A stretch of 36,982 nucleotides of DNA. Origin: an uncultured Lachnospiraceae bacterium (GTDB lineage: Bacteria > Bacillota > Clostridia > TANB77 > CAG-508). The stretch is taken from the NCBI GenBank assembly GCA_946637865.1, contig CAMPBM010000005.1:1-36982 (forward strand). Reading direction: 5' to 3'. Under the pieces are notes generated by a model, which was not told the DNA's origin, ran no database searches, and saw nothing but the letters and a program-made list of their open reading frames with translations. Of the stretch, positions 24,301 through 33,143 are shown piece by piece. Position 1 is the first letter of the stretch, and every line of letters begins with the position of its first letter. The position numbers and the translations under genes are program-made.

Positions 24301-26223
24301 ATTATCTATCTCAATTTTTATTTTCTCAATAAAATCTTCGACAAGCATAGCACCAATATCTCCACTTTCTCTAGAACGTACGCCTACACTATTTGCCTCT
24401 ACTTCTTTGTCCCCTATTATTAACATATAAGGAACTTTTTGCAATTGTGCTTCTCTAATCTTGTATCCAATTTTTTCATTTCTATCATCAAATTCAACTC
24501 TTATGCGATTTTCTCTTAGCTTTTGGACAACTTTGTCTGCATAATCATGTTGATTATCTGTAATTGGCATTACCTTAACTTGAACAGGTGATAACCAAGT
24601 TGGGAAATTTCCCTTTGTTTCTTCTATTAGGAATGACATAAATCTATCTGAAGTACCTAAAATTGCTCTGTGTATTACAACTGGTCTATGTTCTTTTCCA
24701 TCTTCTCCAATATATGTTAAATCAAATCTTTCTGGTAAAGCAAAATCTAGTTGACAAGTAGGAATTGTTATATCGTGATTTAATGCAGTTTTTATTTGAA
24801 TATCTATTTTTGGTCCATAGAATGCGGCTTCACCTTCAGCCTCATAGAACTCTATATCTAGTTCCTTTAAAATCGCTCTCAACTGACTTTCTGCAGTCTC
24901 CCACATTTCATCATTATCTATATATTTTTCTACATTAGCCTTATCTCTTAACGACAATCTATAATTAAATGCAGAAGCAGGGAACCCAAAATCCTTTTGA
25001 TACACTTCCACAATCAATTTCAAAACCTTACCTACTTCATCTTTAATCTGATCTGGTCTAACAAATAAGTGAGCATCATTTTGACACATTTGACGAACTC
25101 TTTCAAGTCCACATACAGAGCCACTACTTTCATACCTAAAATCGTGTGCAAGCTCCCCTATTTTTATTGGCAAATCCCTATATGAACGTAACTCGCTTTT
25201 ATATATTAACATGTGATGAGGGCAGTTCATAGGTCTTAATACCAACTCTTCTTCATCCATTTTCATTACAGGGAACATATCATCTTTGTAATGAGCCCAA
25301 TGACCACTTGTTTTATATAGTTCAACATTAGCTAATGAAGGAGTGTATACATGTTGATATCCTAAGGCTAATTCTTTATCTTGAATATATCTTTCTAGCG
25401 TTCTCCTAATTGTAGCACCATTAGGTAAGTATATTGGTAGCCCTGAACCTACTAACTTATGAGTCATAAATAATTTTAAATCTTTTCCAATTTTTCTATG
25501 ATCTCTCTGCTTTGCTTCTTCTAATAATTGTAAGTGTTCTTCTAATTGGCTTGCTTTTGGAAAGGAAATTGCATATATTCTTTGTAGCATTTTATTCTTC
25601 TCACTACCTCTCCAATATGCCCCAGATGAACTTAATATTTTTACAGATTTTACTTTACCTGTACTCTCTAAGTGAGGACCAGCACATAAATCTGTGAATT
25701 CACCTTGCCTATAAAAACTAATTTCTTCTCCTTCTGGTAAATCGTTTATTAATTCTACCTTATATGGCTCATCTTTCATTAACTCTAAAGCCTCTTGTTT
25801 AGGAAGTGAAAACCTTTCTATAGGTAAATTTTCTTTTATAATCTTTTTCATTTCTTCTTCTATCTTAGCCTTGTCTTCATCAGTAAATGGTTTTTCTACA
25901 TCAAAATCATAGTAGAAGCCTTCGTCTATTGCAGGTCCAATTGCTAACTTAGTTTCTGGAAATAATCTTTTTACAGCTTGTGCCATAATGTGAGATGTTG
26001 TGTGCCAATATGCTTTTTTACCATCTATATCACTTTCAAAGGTTAATATCTCTAGTTTGCAATCACTCTCAACCAATGTTCTTAAGTCTTTTACTTCTCC
26101 ATCTATTTTACCTGCAGTTGCTACCCTTGCTAGACCCTCACTAATTTCCTTTGCAATTTCTAAAATGCTTTTTCCTGGCTCTACTTCTTTAATTGAGCCA
26201 TCTTTTAATTCAATTTTAACCAT
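24298..26223 (-). CDS. thrS: Threonyl-tRNA synthetase
   Basis: Charges tRNA-Thr in the cytoplasm. Domains in order: TGS domain (1-61), the editing domain with HTTSHIMAQAVKRLFP (about 73-88), the class II catalytic core (about 245-535) with the zinc-site region LRPMNCPHHMLIYKSELRSY, and a C-terminal anticodon-binding domain (about 540-641). The length of 641 residues is normal. AAAGGAGGAATTAGT precedes the ATG. It is preceded by a T-box leader and a strong promoter, so expression should rise when tRNA-Thr is uncharged. The stop codon lies at the edge of a REP array. No in-frame CGG. Confidence 0.97.
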   Translation of the reverse strand: MVKIELKDGSIKEVEPGKSILEIAKEISEGLARVATAGKIDGEVKDLRTLVESDCKLEILTFESDIDGKKAYWHTTSHIMAQAVKRLFPETKLAIGPAIDEGFYYDFDVEKPFTDEDKAKIEEEMKKIIKENLPIERFSLPKQEALELMKDEPYKVELINDLPEGEEISFYRQGEFTDLCAGPHLESTGKVKSVKILSSSGAYWRGSEKNKMLQRIYAISFPKASQLEEHLQLLEEAKQRDHRKIGKDLKLFMTHKLVGSGLPIYLPNGATIRRTLERYIQDKELALGYQHVYTPSLANVELYKTSGHWAHYKDDMFPVMKMDEEELVLRPMNCPHHMLIYKSELRSYRDLPIKIGELAHDFRYESSGSVCGLERVRQMCQNDAHLFVRPDQIKDEVGKVLKLIVEVYQKDFGFPASAFNYRLSLRDKANVEKYIDNDEMWETAESQLRAILKELDIEFYEAEGEAAFYGPKIDIQIKTALNHDITIPTCQLDFALPERFDLTYIGEDGKEHRPVVIHRAILGTSDRFMSFLIEETKGNFPTWLSPVQVKVMPITDNQHDYADKVVQKLRENRIRVEFDDRNEKIGYKIREAQLQKVPYMLIIGDKEVEANSVGVRSRESGDIGAMLVEDFIEKIKIEIDN

Positions 26224-26334
26224 ACTAATTCCTCCTTTTGGAATAATCTCAAATTTATCTGTTCTATGTTTTCAATATGCGTAATTTTTAGCAAACATTT
26301 TGAGATAATTCCTTCATTATTATTGCAACACAAA

Positions 26335-26582
26335 AGCACTCCTATAAATACATGTGCCTTTGTATTTATAGGAGTGCTAAAGATTTTTTTAACACGGTTC
26401 CATCCTAATTTTTACTTAATTTAGACCTTTTAACGTAAGTCATACGGTTAGATTTTTACTCTAACAACATAATGAGGTAGTTTTTCAAATACACTTTTCT
26501 AGATTAGCTTTCAGCCTCTTTTGACTAATCCTCTCTTTAGACAGCCCTTATTTTACTTTGTCTCATTTTCGTCTTTCAATAT
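26335..26582 (-). promoter_or_regulatory. T-box riboswitch of thrS
   Basis: On the minus strand the leader has a Stem I closed by AATGAG / CTCATT, an AGTA-type internal loop, and AAACTACCTCATT at the specifier side. Both ACT and ACC there are Thr codons, so the exact specifier is not settled. The T-box sequence AGGATGGAACCGTG (26407-26394) is close to the consensus AGGGTGGNACCGCG. The terminator hairpin follows, with a perfect 18-base stem (26379-26335) and a TTTTGTGTT tail. Uncharged tRNA-Thr should stabilise the antiterminator and switch on thrS. Confidence 0.92.
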
Positions 26583-26588
26583 AGGTAT

Positions 26589-26616
26589 ATTATACCCTTT
26601 TTTTTCGAAATGTCAA
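26589..26616 (-). promoter_or_regulatory. Predicted promoter of the thrS leader
   Basis: Perfect boxes TTGACA (26616-26611) and TATAAT (26594-26589) on the minus strand, 16-base spacer, directly before the T-box leader. Confidence 0.85.
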
Positions 26617-26653
26617 CTGTTTTTGAGAGAATTGATTAATGTTTAGTTACAAT

Positions 26654-26703
26654 TTGTTACAGTTCAGGTGGTTTACTTTTGCAGGTAGCCATCAAAAATT
26701 AAA
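26654..26703 (+). repeat. Dispersed intergenic repeat copy
   Basis: TTGTTACAGTTCAGGTGG is followed by GCAGGTAGCCATCAAAAATT. It shares both blocks with 11251-11305 (reverse) and 36894-36942, and the start with the MITE-like ends at 16002 and 16164. It ends at the stop of the flippase-like gene. Confidence 0.7.
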
Positions 26704-26704
26704 A

Positions 26705-27775
26705 TTATGCAACCCCAGCCTTTTCAGTTTCAGCTTCTATTACTTTCTCATCAATTTCTCCTACTACATCTTTCATTCTAATAGCATTTATTACTACAAC
26801 AATCAGACTTATAATTACGTACCAATAAAATGTTATACCTCTACTTAAAAGCATTGCACCACTTAATAGTTTCTCTCCAAATACACTTCCGAATATTCCA
26901 AGGAAAACAGTTTCGCTCACACCTACTGAACCTGGCAATGGTAACCCTGAAACTATTGTATATAATACAGCTTGCATAGTAAATATCTGAAAAAAAGTAT
27001 GTGAGTTCAATCCAAATGCTTTGTATACGAAGAAAGGTACTGAATAGAAAAGAATAATCTGCACGAAAACCCTAAGAATTGCCTTTATAAATTCACTTTT
27101 ATGTGATTTTATATATACTGAGCTCTCATTATATTTTTCTAGACCTTCTTCTATTCTATCTTTTCTGGCATCAGTATTCTTTAGTTTAAAAATTTTTAAT
27201 ATTCTTATTAATGCGTTAATAACTTTTTTTGTAAGTTTTTTTGAAAAAATGCACATTAGCATGATTGCAAGTGCAAATCCATTTATAGTAAGACCTAGCA
27301 TAAATAACCAACCAAGTCCTTCTGATAATAAAGTTAGATTTGATAATCCACATATTATACCAAGTGATATTGTACTTATTTGAAAGCCACATAGTTGAAC
27401 CAGCAAAGCCATTGTAGCGTTTGCACCTGACACTTTTTCTTTTGTCATATAATATATTTCTACTGGTTGTCCTCCTGTTGCTGCTGGAGTTATTGCACTA
27501 AAGAAAAAACCTATCAGTGTAAATTTTAGTGCACTTAATAGTGAAATTCTTTCGCCAAACGATTTTAATACACTACGTATATTATATGCTTCTATTGAAT
27601 AGTATAAAAACATTACAAAAATACCTAAAAATATATAATAACTATTAGCAGATTTTACAATATCAATCAGTCCTTCTATATTCTGTCCTTTAAATAGTAA
27701 CCAAAATGTAAGTAATATAAGACCTAAAAAAAGCAACAGATTCCTTGATAGTCTTAAGTTTGCACTTTTTCTCAT
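26705..27775 (-). CDS. Flippase-like membrane protein (LPG synthase TM / UPF0104 family)
   Basis: A 356-residue polytopic protein of the lysylphosphatidylglycerol-synthase membrane-domain family, without the catalytic C-terminal domain of MprF. About eight helices are visible. SAITPAATGGQPVEIYYMTKEKVSG is the region around the conserved Pro/Gly-rich loop, and SGLPLPGSVGVSETVFLGIFG is the second family motif. Relatives are thought to flip or handle lipids, and some sit near glycosyltransferases, but the substrate here is unknown. It lies 183 bases after tmcAL on the same strand. No in-frame CGG. Confidence 0.87.
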   Translation of the reverse strand: MRKSANLRLSRNLLLFLGLILLTFWLLFKGQNIEGLIDIVKSANSYYIFLGIFVMFLYYSIEAYNIRSVLKSFGERISLLSALKFTLIGFFFSAITPAATGGQPVEIYYMTKEKVSGANATMALLVQLCGFQISTISLGIICGLSNLTLLSEGLGWLFMLGLTINGFALAIMLMCIFSKKLTKKVINALIRILKIFKLKNTDARKDRIEEGLEKYNESSVYIKSHKSEFIKAILRVFVQIILFYSVPFFVYKAFGLNSHTFFQIFTMQAVLYTIVSGLPLPGSVGVSETVFLGIFGSVFGEKLLSGAMLLSRGITFYWYVIISLIVVVINAIRMKDVVGEIDEKVIEAETEKAGVA

Positions 27776-27958
27776 TTCATTTCCTCCAATTCCTAATACA
27801 ACATTTAAAGTTAACCTTAGAATTTATATTGCAACCTTTTATTACCTAATCTGTAATATTGGCATCCAATATCACTATTCTTTTCAAGAATACAACTTCT
27901 CTTAAATTATATCAAACATATTATATCAAACTTGCATCATAATTTTCAACTCATATAT

Positions 27959-29213
27959 TTAAAGAATTGTAAAAACTGTGTTATTCAGTATTATATTCTT
28001 CGTAAAATCCATATTAGCTTTAAACTCGTTCTTACATTTTAGTGCATACACATCGGTAGCAAACACATCAATTTCTAGCATTCTTTTAAGCTTTTCATCT
28101 TTGTTACTATCTACGAATTTTTTTACGGATGTAATTAAAGGGGCTTTAGTATTATTTGCATTAATCTTTGATAATAACTCCCTTCCCTTATTATTGAATC
28201 CAAGAACACGTGCATATGGAAATGTTTCTTTAGACATCTCAATATCATCTTTTGTTATTCCTAACAATGCAGAAATAAGAATTCTTTGAATTCTGGTTTG
28301 CGTATATCTCTTACTTTTTACTAAATTAATTAATCCATCTAACGTATTACATGAATTTACTGCATTTTTTATAGTGTACTCCAAACCTTCTGAAACATCA
28401 GGTAATTCTGCAATATTATTAATTGACATTTTTCTTAGTACATAGATAATTTCGCTTTCATATCTAGCAAGACTTTTAATCACATTTCCTAATTCAAACT
28501 CTTTTACTAGTACATTATAACAAGACTCCGGTACCACTTTTTTTAATTCAGTAAAATTGCCATTTTTAATAAGCTTTCTAATGGCACTTGCACTTGCAAA
28601 CTGTCCTACTGCTATGTCATCATTATATGCTACTTTTTCTCTCTTTACAGGAGTAATTTCAATATTACCCTTTAGCTTTTTTAAACTCTTTAGATATTCA
28701 ATAGCTAATATGTTATTAGGGTACTTTAAAACATCTTTATATTTTATGTCATTATCTAAAAATCTATTTACAGCTATCTCCCTAGCTTTTGGGAAAGACA
28801 CTCCACTTTTCAATTCTTCTTTTAGTAGCTTTATGTATTCTTTGGGTTCTTCTTCAAGCACCTTGGCAATATCGTTCAACGCACTAATATCTTCTGTTTC
28901 TGTTCCAAATGATATATCTGTAATAACGCCCATTGCCTCCATTATCTTCACGGCTCCACCGTGCGAAGTTCTCCGCACTGGAAATACTGTAAAGTGTTGG
29001 TAGCTCCAAGACCAAATCTACTCCATTTTCCAATGCCATTTTTGCCTTGGTCCATTTGTTTACTAATGAAGTTTCCCCTCTTTGTACAAAGTTTCCACTC
29101 ATTACACAAACAACTGAAGTTGCTCCTGTTTTTTCTTTTGCTTTTTTTATATGATATAGATGACCGTTGTGAAATGGATTATATTCAGCAATAATTCCTA
29201 AATTCCTTTCCAT
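27959..29213 (-). CDS. tmcAL: tRNA(Met) cytidine acetate ligase TmcAL, split by +1 shift at CGG
   Basis: Makes N4-acetylcytidine at the wobble base of elongator tRNA-Met using acetate and ATP. The nucleotidyltransferase motif [17 protein letters not shown] opens the protein. SGNFVQRGE and [16 protein letters not shown] are family blocks. The frame breaks at an in-frame CGG (28961-28959; GCA CGG TGG). Reading GCA-C-GGT restores [15 protein letters not shown], matching the usual AENFA-x-GAV motif, and runs to the stop at 27959. The total is 417 residues, the normal length (about 415 in Bacillus). Straight reading stops after 109 residues. The ribosome binding site AGGAGG is present. Confidence 0.92.
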
Positions 29214-29340
29214 ATTTTATTCCTCCTATTTTGCAAGCATAAATTTAAGGTTGTTTGTTATAATTTGTATTCCTTTTGCTTTTTAACAAAATTTGCAAAC
29301 ACTTTAGCGTTTAGAGTTTCATTGTTAATATGTTTTTCTA

Positions 29341-29393
29341 CTTTTATATAATTCTTTTATTGCACTACTCAACGATAATGGCTGACCAGTAAC
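29341..29393 (-). repeat. Single end of the MITE-like family
   Basis: On the minus strand TGTTACTGGTCAGCCATTAT begins the copy, then GTTGAGTAGTGCAATA, matching the left end of the element at 20609-20657 with few changes. It lies in the 344-base gap between tmcAL and rnhA, which otherwise holds the rnhA promoter and AT-rich DNA. Confidence 0.75.
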
Positions 29394-29433
29394 ACCTGAA
29401 GAATAATAAATTATAACAGTTACTTAAAAAAAC

Positions 29434-29462
29434 TTGTTTATAATCAATTTTACTGCTATAAT
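29434..29462 (+). promoter_or_regulatory. Predicted promoter of rnhA
   Basis: TTGTTT (29434-29439) and TATAAT (29457-29462), 17-base spacer, about 95 bases before the ATG. Confidence 0.6.
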
Positions 29463-29557
29463 ATCATATATAAGATGTTATCTGCAACTAGAAGGTAACA
29501 ATTTATTCTTTTTGGTTGTGATATAACTTTAAAATACCGTATGAAAGGAATTAAGAA

Positions 29558-29993
29558 ATGGAAGAAGTTACAATATATACAGATGGAGCCTGTTCTCGGA
29601 AATCCTGGACCTGGTGGTTGGGGTAGTGTGCTAATGTATAAAGGTACTAAAAAGGAAATATCAGGGTCTGAGCCTAATACTACAAATAATATTATGGAGG
29701 TTACTGCTGTGATAGAAGCATTAAAACTATTAAAGTTTCCATGTAAAGTACTTTTATATAGCGATAGTGCTTATGTGGTTAACTGTTTTAATCAGGGTTG
29801 GATATATAATTGGATTAAAAATAATTGGAAGACGTCGAATAATCAACCTGTCAAAAATAAGGAATTGTGGGAAGAATTGTATTCTTTGACGAAAGTTCAT
29901 AAGGTAACATTTATTAAGGTTAAAGGTCATAGTGATAATGAATTTAATAATAGGTGTGATGAGTTAGCAAGAAATGCTATTCAACATTTATGA
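29558..29993 (+). CDS. rnhA: Ribonuclease HI, split by +1 shift at CGG
   Basis: Cuts the RNA strand of RNA-DNA hybrids. The true ATG at 29558 is preceded by GAAAGGA and begins [13 protein letters not shown], with the first catalytic Asp (residue 9). The next codon is CGG (29597-29599; TCT CGG AAA). Straight reading leaves the RNase H family at once, whereas TCT-C-GGA gives GNPGPGGWG, the invariant block after GACSG. The rest carries the other active-site acids: Glu in [13 protein letters not shown], Asp in YSDSAYV and Asp in NNRCDELA. The total is 144 residues, normal length. An ATG at 29541 in the second frame is unlikely to be used, as it lies before the ribosome binding site and would lose the catalytic Asp. 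Confidence 0.94.
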
Positions 29994-30062
29994 TTTTTTG
30001 ATGGATCACTTAAGTTAACAGCATTGCTACGAATGGAGCTTACTTTCATATTGTAAAACAAT

Positions 30063-30116
30063 AAAAAAGCCTCAGGTTTTACCCTATTTTATAGGATGTT
30101 TTCTGAGACTTTTTTA
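30063..30116 (+). terminator. Terminator after rnhA, possibly bidirectional
   Basis: AAAAAAGCCTCAG and CTGAGACTTTTTT flank an inner ACCCTATTTTATAGGAT loop, with a T-run on each strand. It lies about 70 bases after rnhA. The rest of the 29994-30302 gap is AT-rich, with a GATCACTTAAGTTAACAG stretch near 30003 that weakly recalls the hairpin repeats; no gene is seen. Confidence 0.75.
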
Positions 30117-30302
30117 TATATTATGACTACTTTTCCTTTTTCTATAATTTTTTATCGATTTATCTAACTTGCTTAAATATTTTGTTACTATTCATGTTCT
30201 ATAACTGTAGAGTAGTAAAATTTCAAAAATTTGTAAGAGCAGATAATCTCAATTCGTTATACCTGAATCTAATTACAGAAGTGCTAAGACAAACCTATGA
30301 GC

Positions 30303-32930
30303 TTATTCTGTTCTTAGTGCCTCCACTGGATCTTTCTTGCTTGCTACTTTAGATGGTATTAATCCTGCAATTACAGTTAATATAATACTTATGACAATAA
30401 GTATTACGCCTCCTAATATTGGCAAACTTGTAATTTCAGGAACGCCTGTCAATGTCTTTATCACAATATTAATTGGTATATTTAAAAGAATAGTAACACC
30501 TATACCTATTAGCCCTGCTGAGAAACCTACAATAATAGTTTCCGCATTAAATACTCTTGAAATATCTTTCTTAGATGCACCAATTGCCCTTAGTATTCCA
30601 ATTTCTTTTGTTCTTTCTAGCACTGAAATATATGTTATTATTCCAATCATAATTGAGGAAACTACCAATGAAATGGATACAAATGCTATTAATACATAAC
30701 TTATCATATTAACTATTGTAGTAACAGATGACATCATCATTCCTACAAAATCAGAATATGTTATGACATTTTCTTCTTTTCCATTATTTTTTTGATTTTC
30801 ATTATATTTCTCTATTGCATCAGAAATTTTTTCTTTTGCTGTAAAGTCTTTTGGATAAATATTTATTTCAGATGGTTTATCTAAATCAACTGCCCCTAAA
30901 GTTTTTAACACACTTTTATATGTTGCATTATTATTTTGAGTATAGCTTGCCATAAAGTTTGCCATTTCCTTCATATCTAAACCTGACATATTGATTTGTT
31001 GTTCTGGATTAAGGTTATTATAATCAAATACATTATTTATCTGACCTAAATCCGTTTCATCTATAAATGGTAATCCTGTCAATACATTTATTTCTGAATT
31101 TTCTCTTTGTTCTTTAACTATTTCTGAAGCGTTTATCTTATTAATTACATATTCCGTTAAGTTTTTTGAATATCCAATTTCACCTGAAGTTTTTTGTATA
31201 TTGCTTCCCTCTTTTGCTCTTAATATACCTACAACTTTTATGTTTTCCGCTTCTGCTATCTTTGTCTTCATATATTCTTGATCATTTGACTTGTTTATCC
31301 ATATTCCATTTGCTTTATCATAGAAATCAGTATTTAATAGAAGTTTAAATGATAGTTTTAAAAAATCATCATAGCTGTATGTTGTAATTTCTTTCTTTTC
31401 TACTTCTTCACCATTTTCTATCATTTTCATCATATTCTTTAATTCAGCTTGGCTTTTTAATCCCAAAGCATATAAAGTATAGTCACTAATTTCATTATTT
31501 TTATCTACAATCAACACTACCTCATTATACTTCTCTGGCATTTTTCCTGCAATTACGTCGTATTGTGAATTTAATAAGTCATTATTATCTATTAACTCTT
31601 TCCATACATTTGTACTTCCAAAAGACATAGATGATGACATAGACATCATTAATGAACTATTTGTATTTTCTTGCGTATCCTCTGCTTGTGCAAGACCTAT
31701 GCTACTCATTACAGTACTTGGGTTTACTCTTACAATTCCATTAGACACATCCTCACTATATAAATTCAAGTCTAAATTATAACTATATTGTATTGCATTT
31801 GCATTTTCCTTTATTTCATTTTCTTCGCTTTCAATATAGTTCTTAAATTCTTGCAAATTGTTAGTTTTTAGCTTTGTTGATAATGTACTTAACATATCTC
31901 CCATAATATTGCGAGAAAAGATTTTTCCATCCTCGTTATGTTTATTATCATCATTTTCTTCTTCCATCATAGCTGTCATCATACTTGTCATATCTACACT
32001 TTCTTCTTGTATTGTAATAGGATATGAAGATAACGTATCTTCTTGCACCTTCTGAATATAGTTCTGAACTCCATTTGAAAGTGATAATATAAGTGCAATA
32101 CCTATTATACCAATACTTCCAGCAAATGCAGTTAAAAGTGTTCTTCCCTTTTTGGTCATCAAATTATTCATACTAAGTGCTAAGGCTGTAAAATAATTCA
32201 TAGATGTTTTTCCAGTTTTTGCAATATTCTTCTCATTTTGTCTGTCCGCTTCTGTATATGGATTTGAATCATCTATTATTTTTCCATCAAGTATTTTTAC
32301 AATTCTTGATGAATATTTTTCAGCAAGCTCTGGATTATGAGTTACCATTATGATTAGTTTATTGGTAGATATTTCTTTTAAAAGCTCCATTATTTGTACA
32401 CTAGTTTCTGTATCTAATGCTCCTGTAGGTTCATCAGCTAAAATAATATCAGGGTCATTTACTAGAGCTCTAGCTATTGCTACCCTCTGCATTTGTCCTC
32501 CAGACATTTGATTTGGTTTCTTATGTATTTGATCCTTCAACCCAACTTTTTCTAATGCTTTTATAGCTTTTTGTTTTCTTTCTTTTTTAGAAACTCCTGA
32601 AAGCGTTAGTGCTAATTCAACATTTGAAAGTACAGTTTGGTGTGGGATTAAATTGTAATTTTGAAAAACAAAACCTACTGAATAATTTCTATATGCATCC
32701 CAATCCTTATCTTTAAACTCCTTTGTCGACTTTCCATTGATAATTAAATCACCATTAGTATATCTATCTAGACCTCCAATAATGTTCAAAAGTGTAGTCT
32801 TTCCGCAACCACTTTGCCCAAGTATTGAAACAAATTCACTCTTTCGGAATTCTAGGTTTATTCCTTTTAAAGCTTGAACCTTCATACTGCCAGAAAGATA
32901 GTCTTTTGTAATGTTTTTTAATTCTAACAT
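30303..32930 (-). CDS. MacB-type ABC transporter, ATPase and permease in one chain
   Basis: An 875-residue fusion of an ABC ATPase (1-225) and an FtsX/MacB-type permease. Walker A is GQSGCGKTT (38-46), the signature is MSGGQMQR (142-149), and Walker B runs into DEPTGALD (about 162-173). A helix at about 263-284 (TLLTAFAGSIGIIGIALILS) begins the permease; a large extracellular domain of about 430 residues follows; three helices close the protein (SYVLIAFVSISLVVSSIMIG and later). Such proteins usually export peptides or act as mechanotransmitters rather than import. No partner genes are adjacent. It has a good promoter, and a ribosome binding site (AAAGGAGAAAAA). No in-frame CGG. Confidence 0.93.
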   Translation of the reverse strand: MLELKNITKDYLSGSMKVQALKGINLEFRKSEFVSILGQSGCGKTTLLNIIGGLDRYTNGDLIINGKSTKEFKDKDWDAYRNYSVGFVFQNYNLIPHQTVLSNVELALTLSGVSKKERKQKAIKALEKVGLKDQIHKKPNQMSGGQMQRVAIARALVNDPDIILADEPTGALDTETSVQIMELLKEISTNKLIIMVTHNPELAEKYSSRIVKILDGKIIDDSNPYTEADRQNEKNIAKTGKTSMNYFTALALSMNNLMTKKGRTLLTAFAGSIGIIGIALILSLSNGVQNYIQKVQEDTLSSYPITIQEESVDMTSMMTAMMEEENDDNKHNEDGKIFSRNIMGDMLSTLSTKLKTNNLQEFKNYIESEENEIKENANAIQYSYNLDLNLYSEDVSNGIVRVNPSTVMSSIGLAQAEDTQENTNSSLMMSMSSSMSFGSTNVWKELIDNNDLLNSQYDVIAGKMPEKYNEVVLIVDKNNEISDYTLYALGLKSQAELKNMMKMIENGEEVEKKEITTYSYDDFLKLSFKLLLNTDFYDKANGIWINKSNDQEYMKTKIAEAENIKVVGILRAKEGSNIQKTSGEIGYSKNLTEYVINKINASEIVKEQRENSEINVLTGLPFIDETDLGQINNVFDYNNLNPEQQINMSGLDMKEMANFMASYTQNNNATYKSVLKTLGAVDLDKPSEINIYPKDFTAKEKISDAIEKYNENQKNNGKEENVITYSDFVGMMMSSVTTIVNMISYVLIAFVSISLVVSSIMIGIITYISVLERTKEIGILRAIGASKKDISRVFNAETIIVGFSAGLIGIGVTILLNIPINIVIKTLTGVPEITSLPILGGVILIVISIILTVIAGLIPSKVASKKDPVEALRTE

Positions 32931-33033
32931 TTTTTTCTCCTTTCTATGACAAATCCATTTAAGAAAAGTTATTATGCCTATATATCTTATTCTTTTCGGG
33001 GTTAAATTGGTATTTGTCTATTTTATCTTGCAT

Positions 33034-33062
33034 ATTATACAGTAATTTTTTTTATATTACAA
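33034..33062 (-). promoter_or_regulatory. Predicted promoter of the ABC transporter gene
   Basis: TTGTAA (33062-33057) and TATAAT (33039-33034) on the minus strand with a 17-base spacer, about 104 bases before the ATG. Confidence 0.65.
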
Positions 33063-33143
33063 GTATATGAAAAAAAATAAGTCCAGGCACAAACTTGCTA
33101 TTCAATTCATATACTTATTATATATAGAAATGGAGGTAAATAT

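Noticed and set aside
29541..29557. ATG at 29541 as the start of RNase HI
   Set aside because: It gives an unrelated N-terminus without the catalytic Asp, and the ribosome binding site lies after it. The ATG at 29558 gives the family N-terminus.
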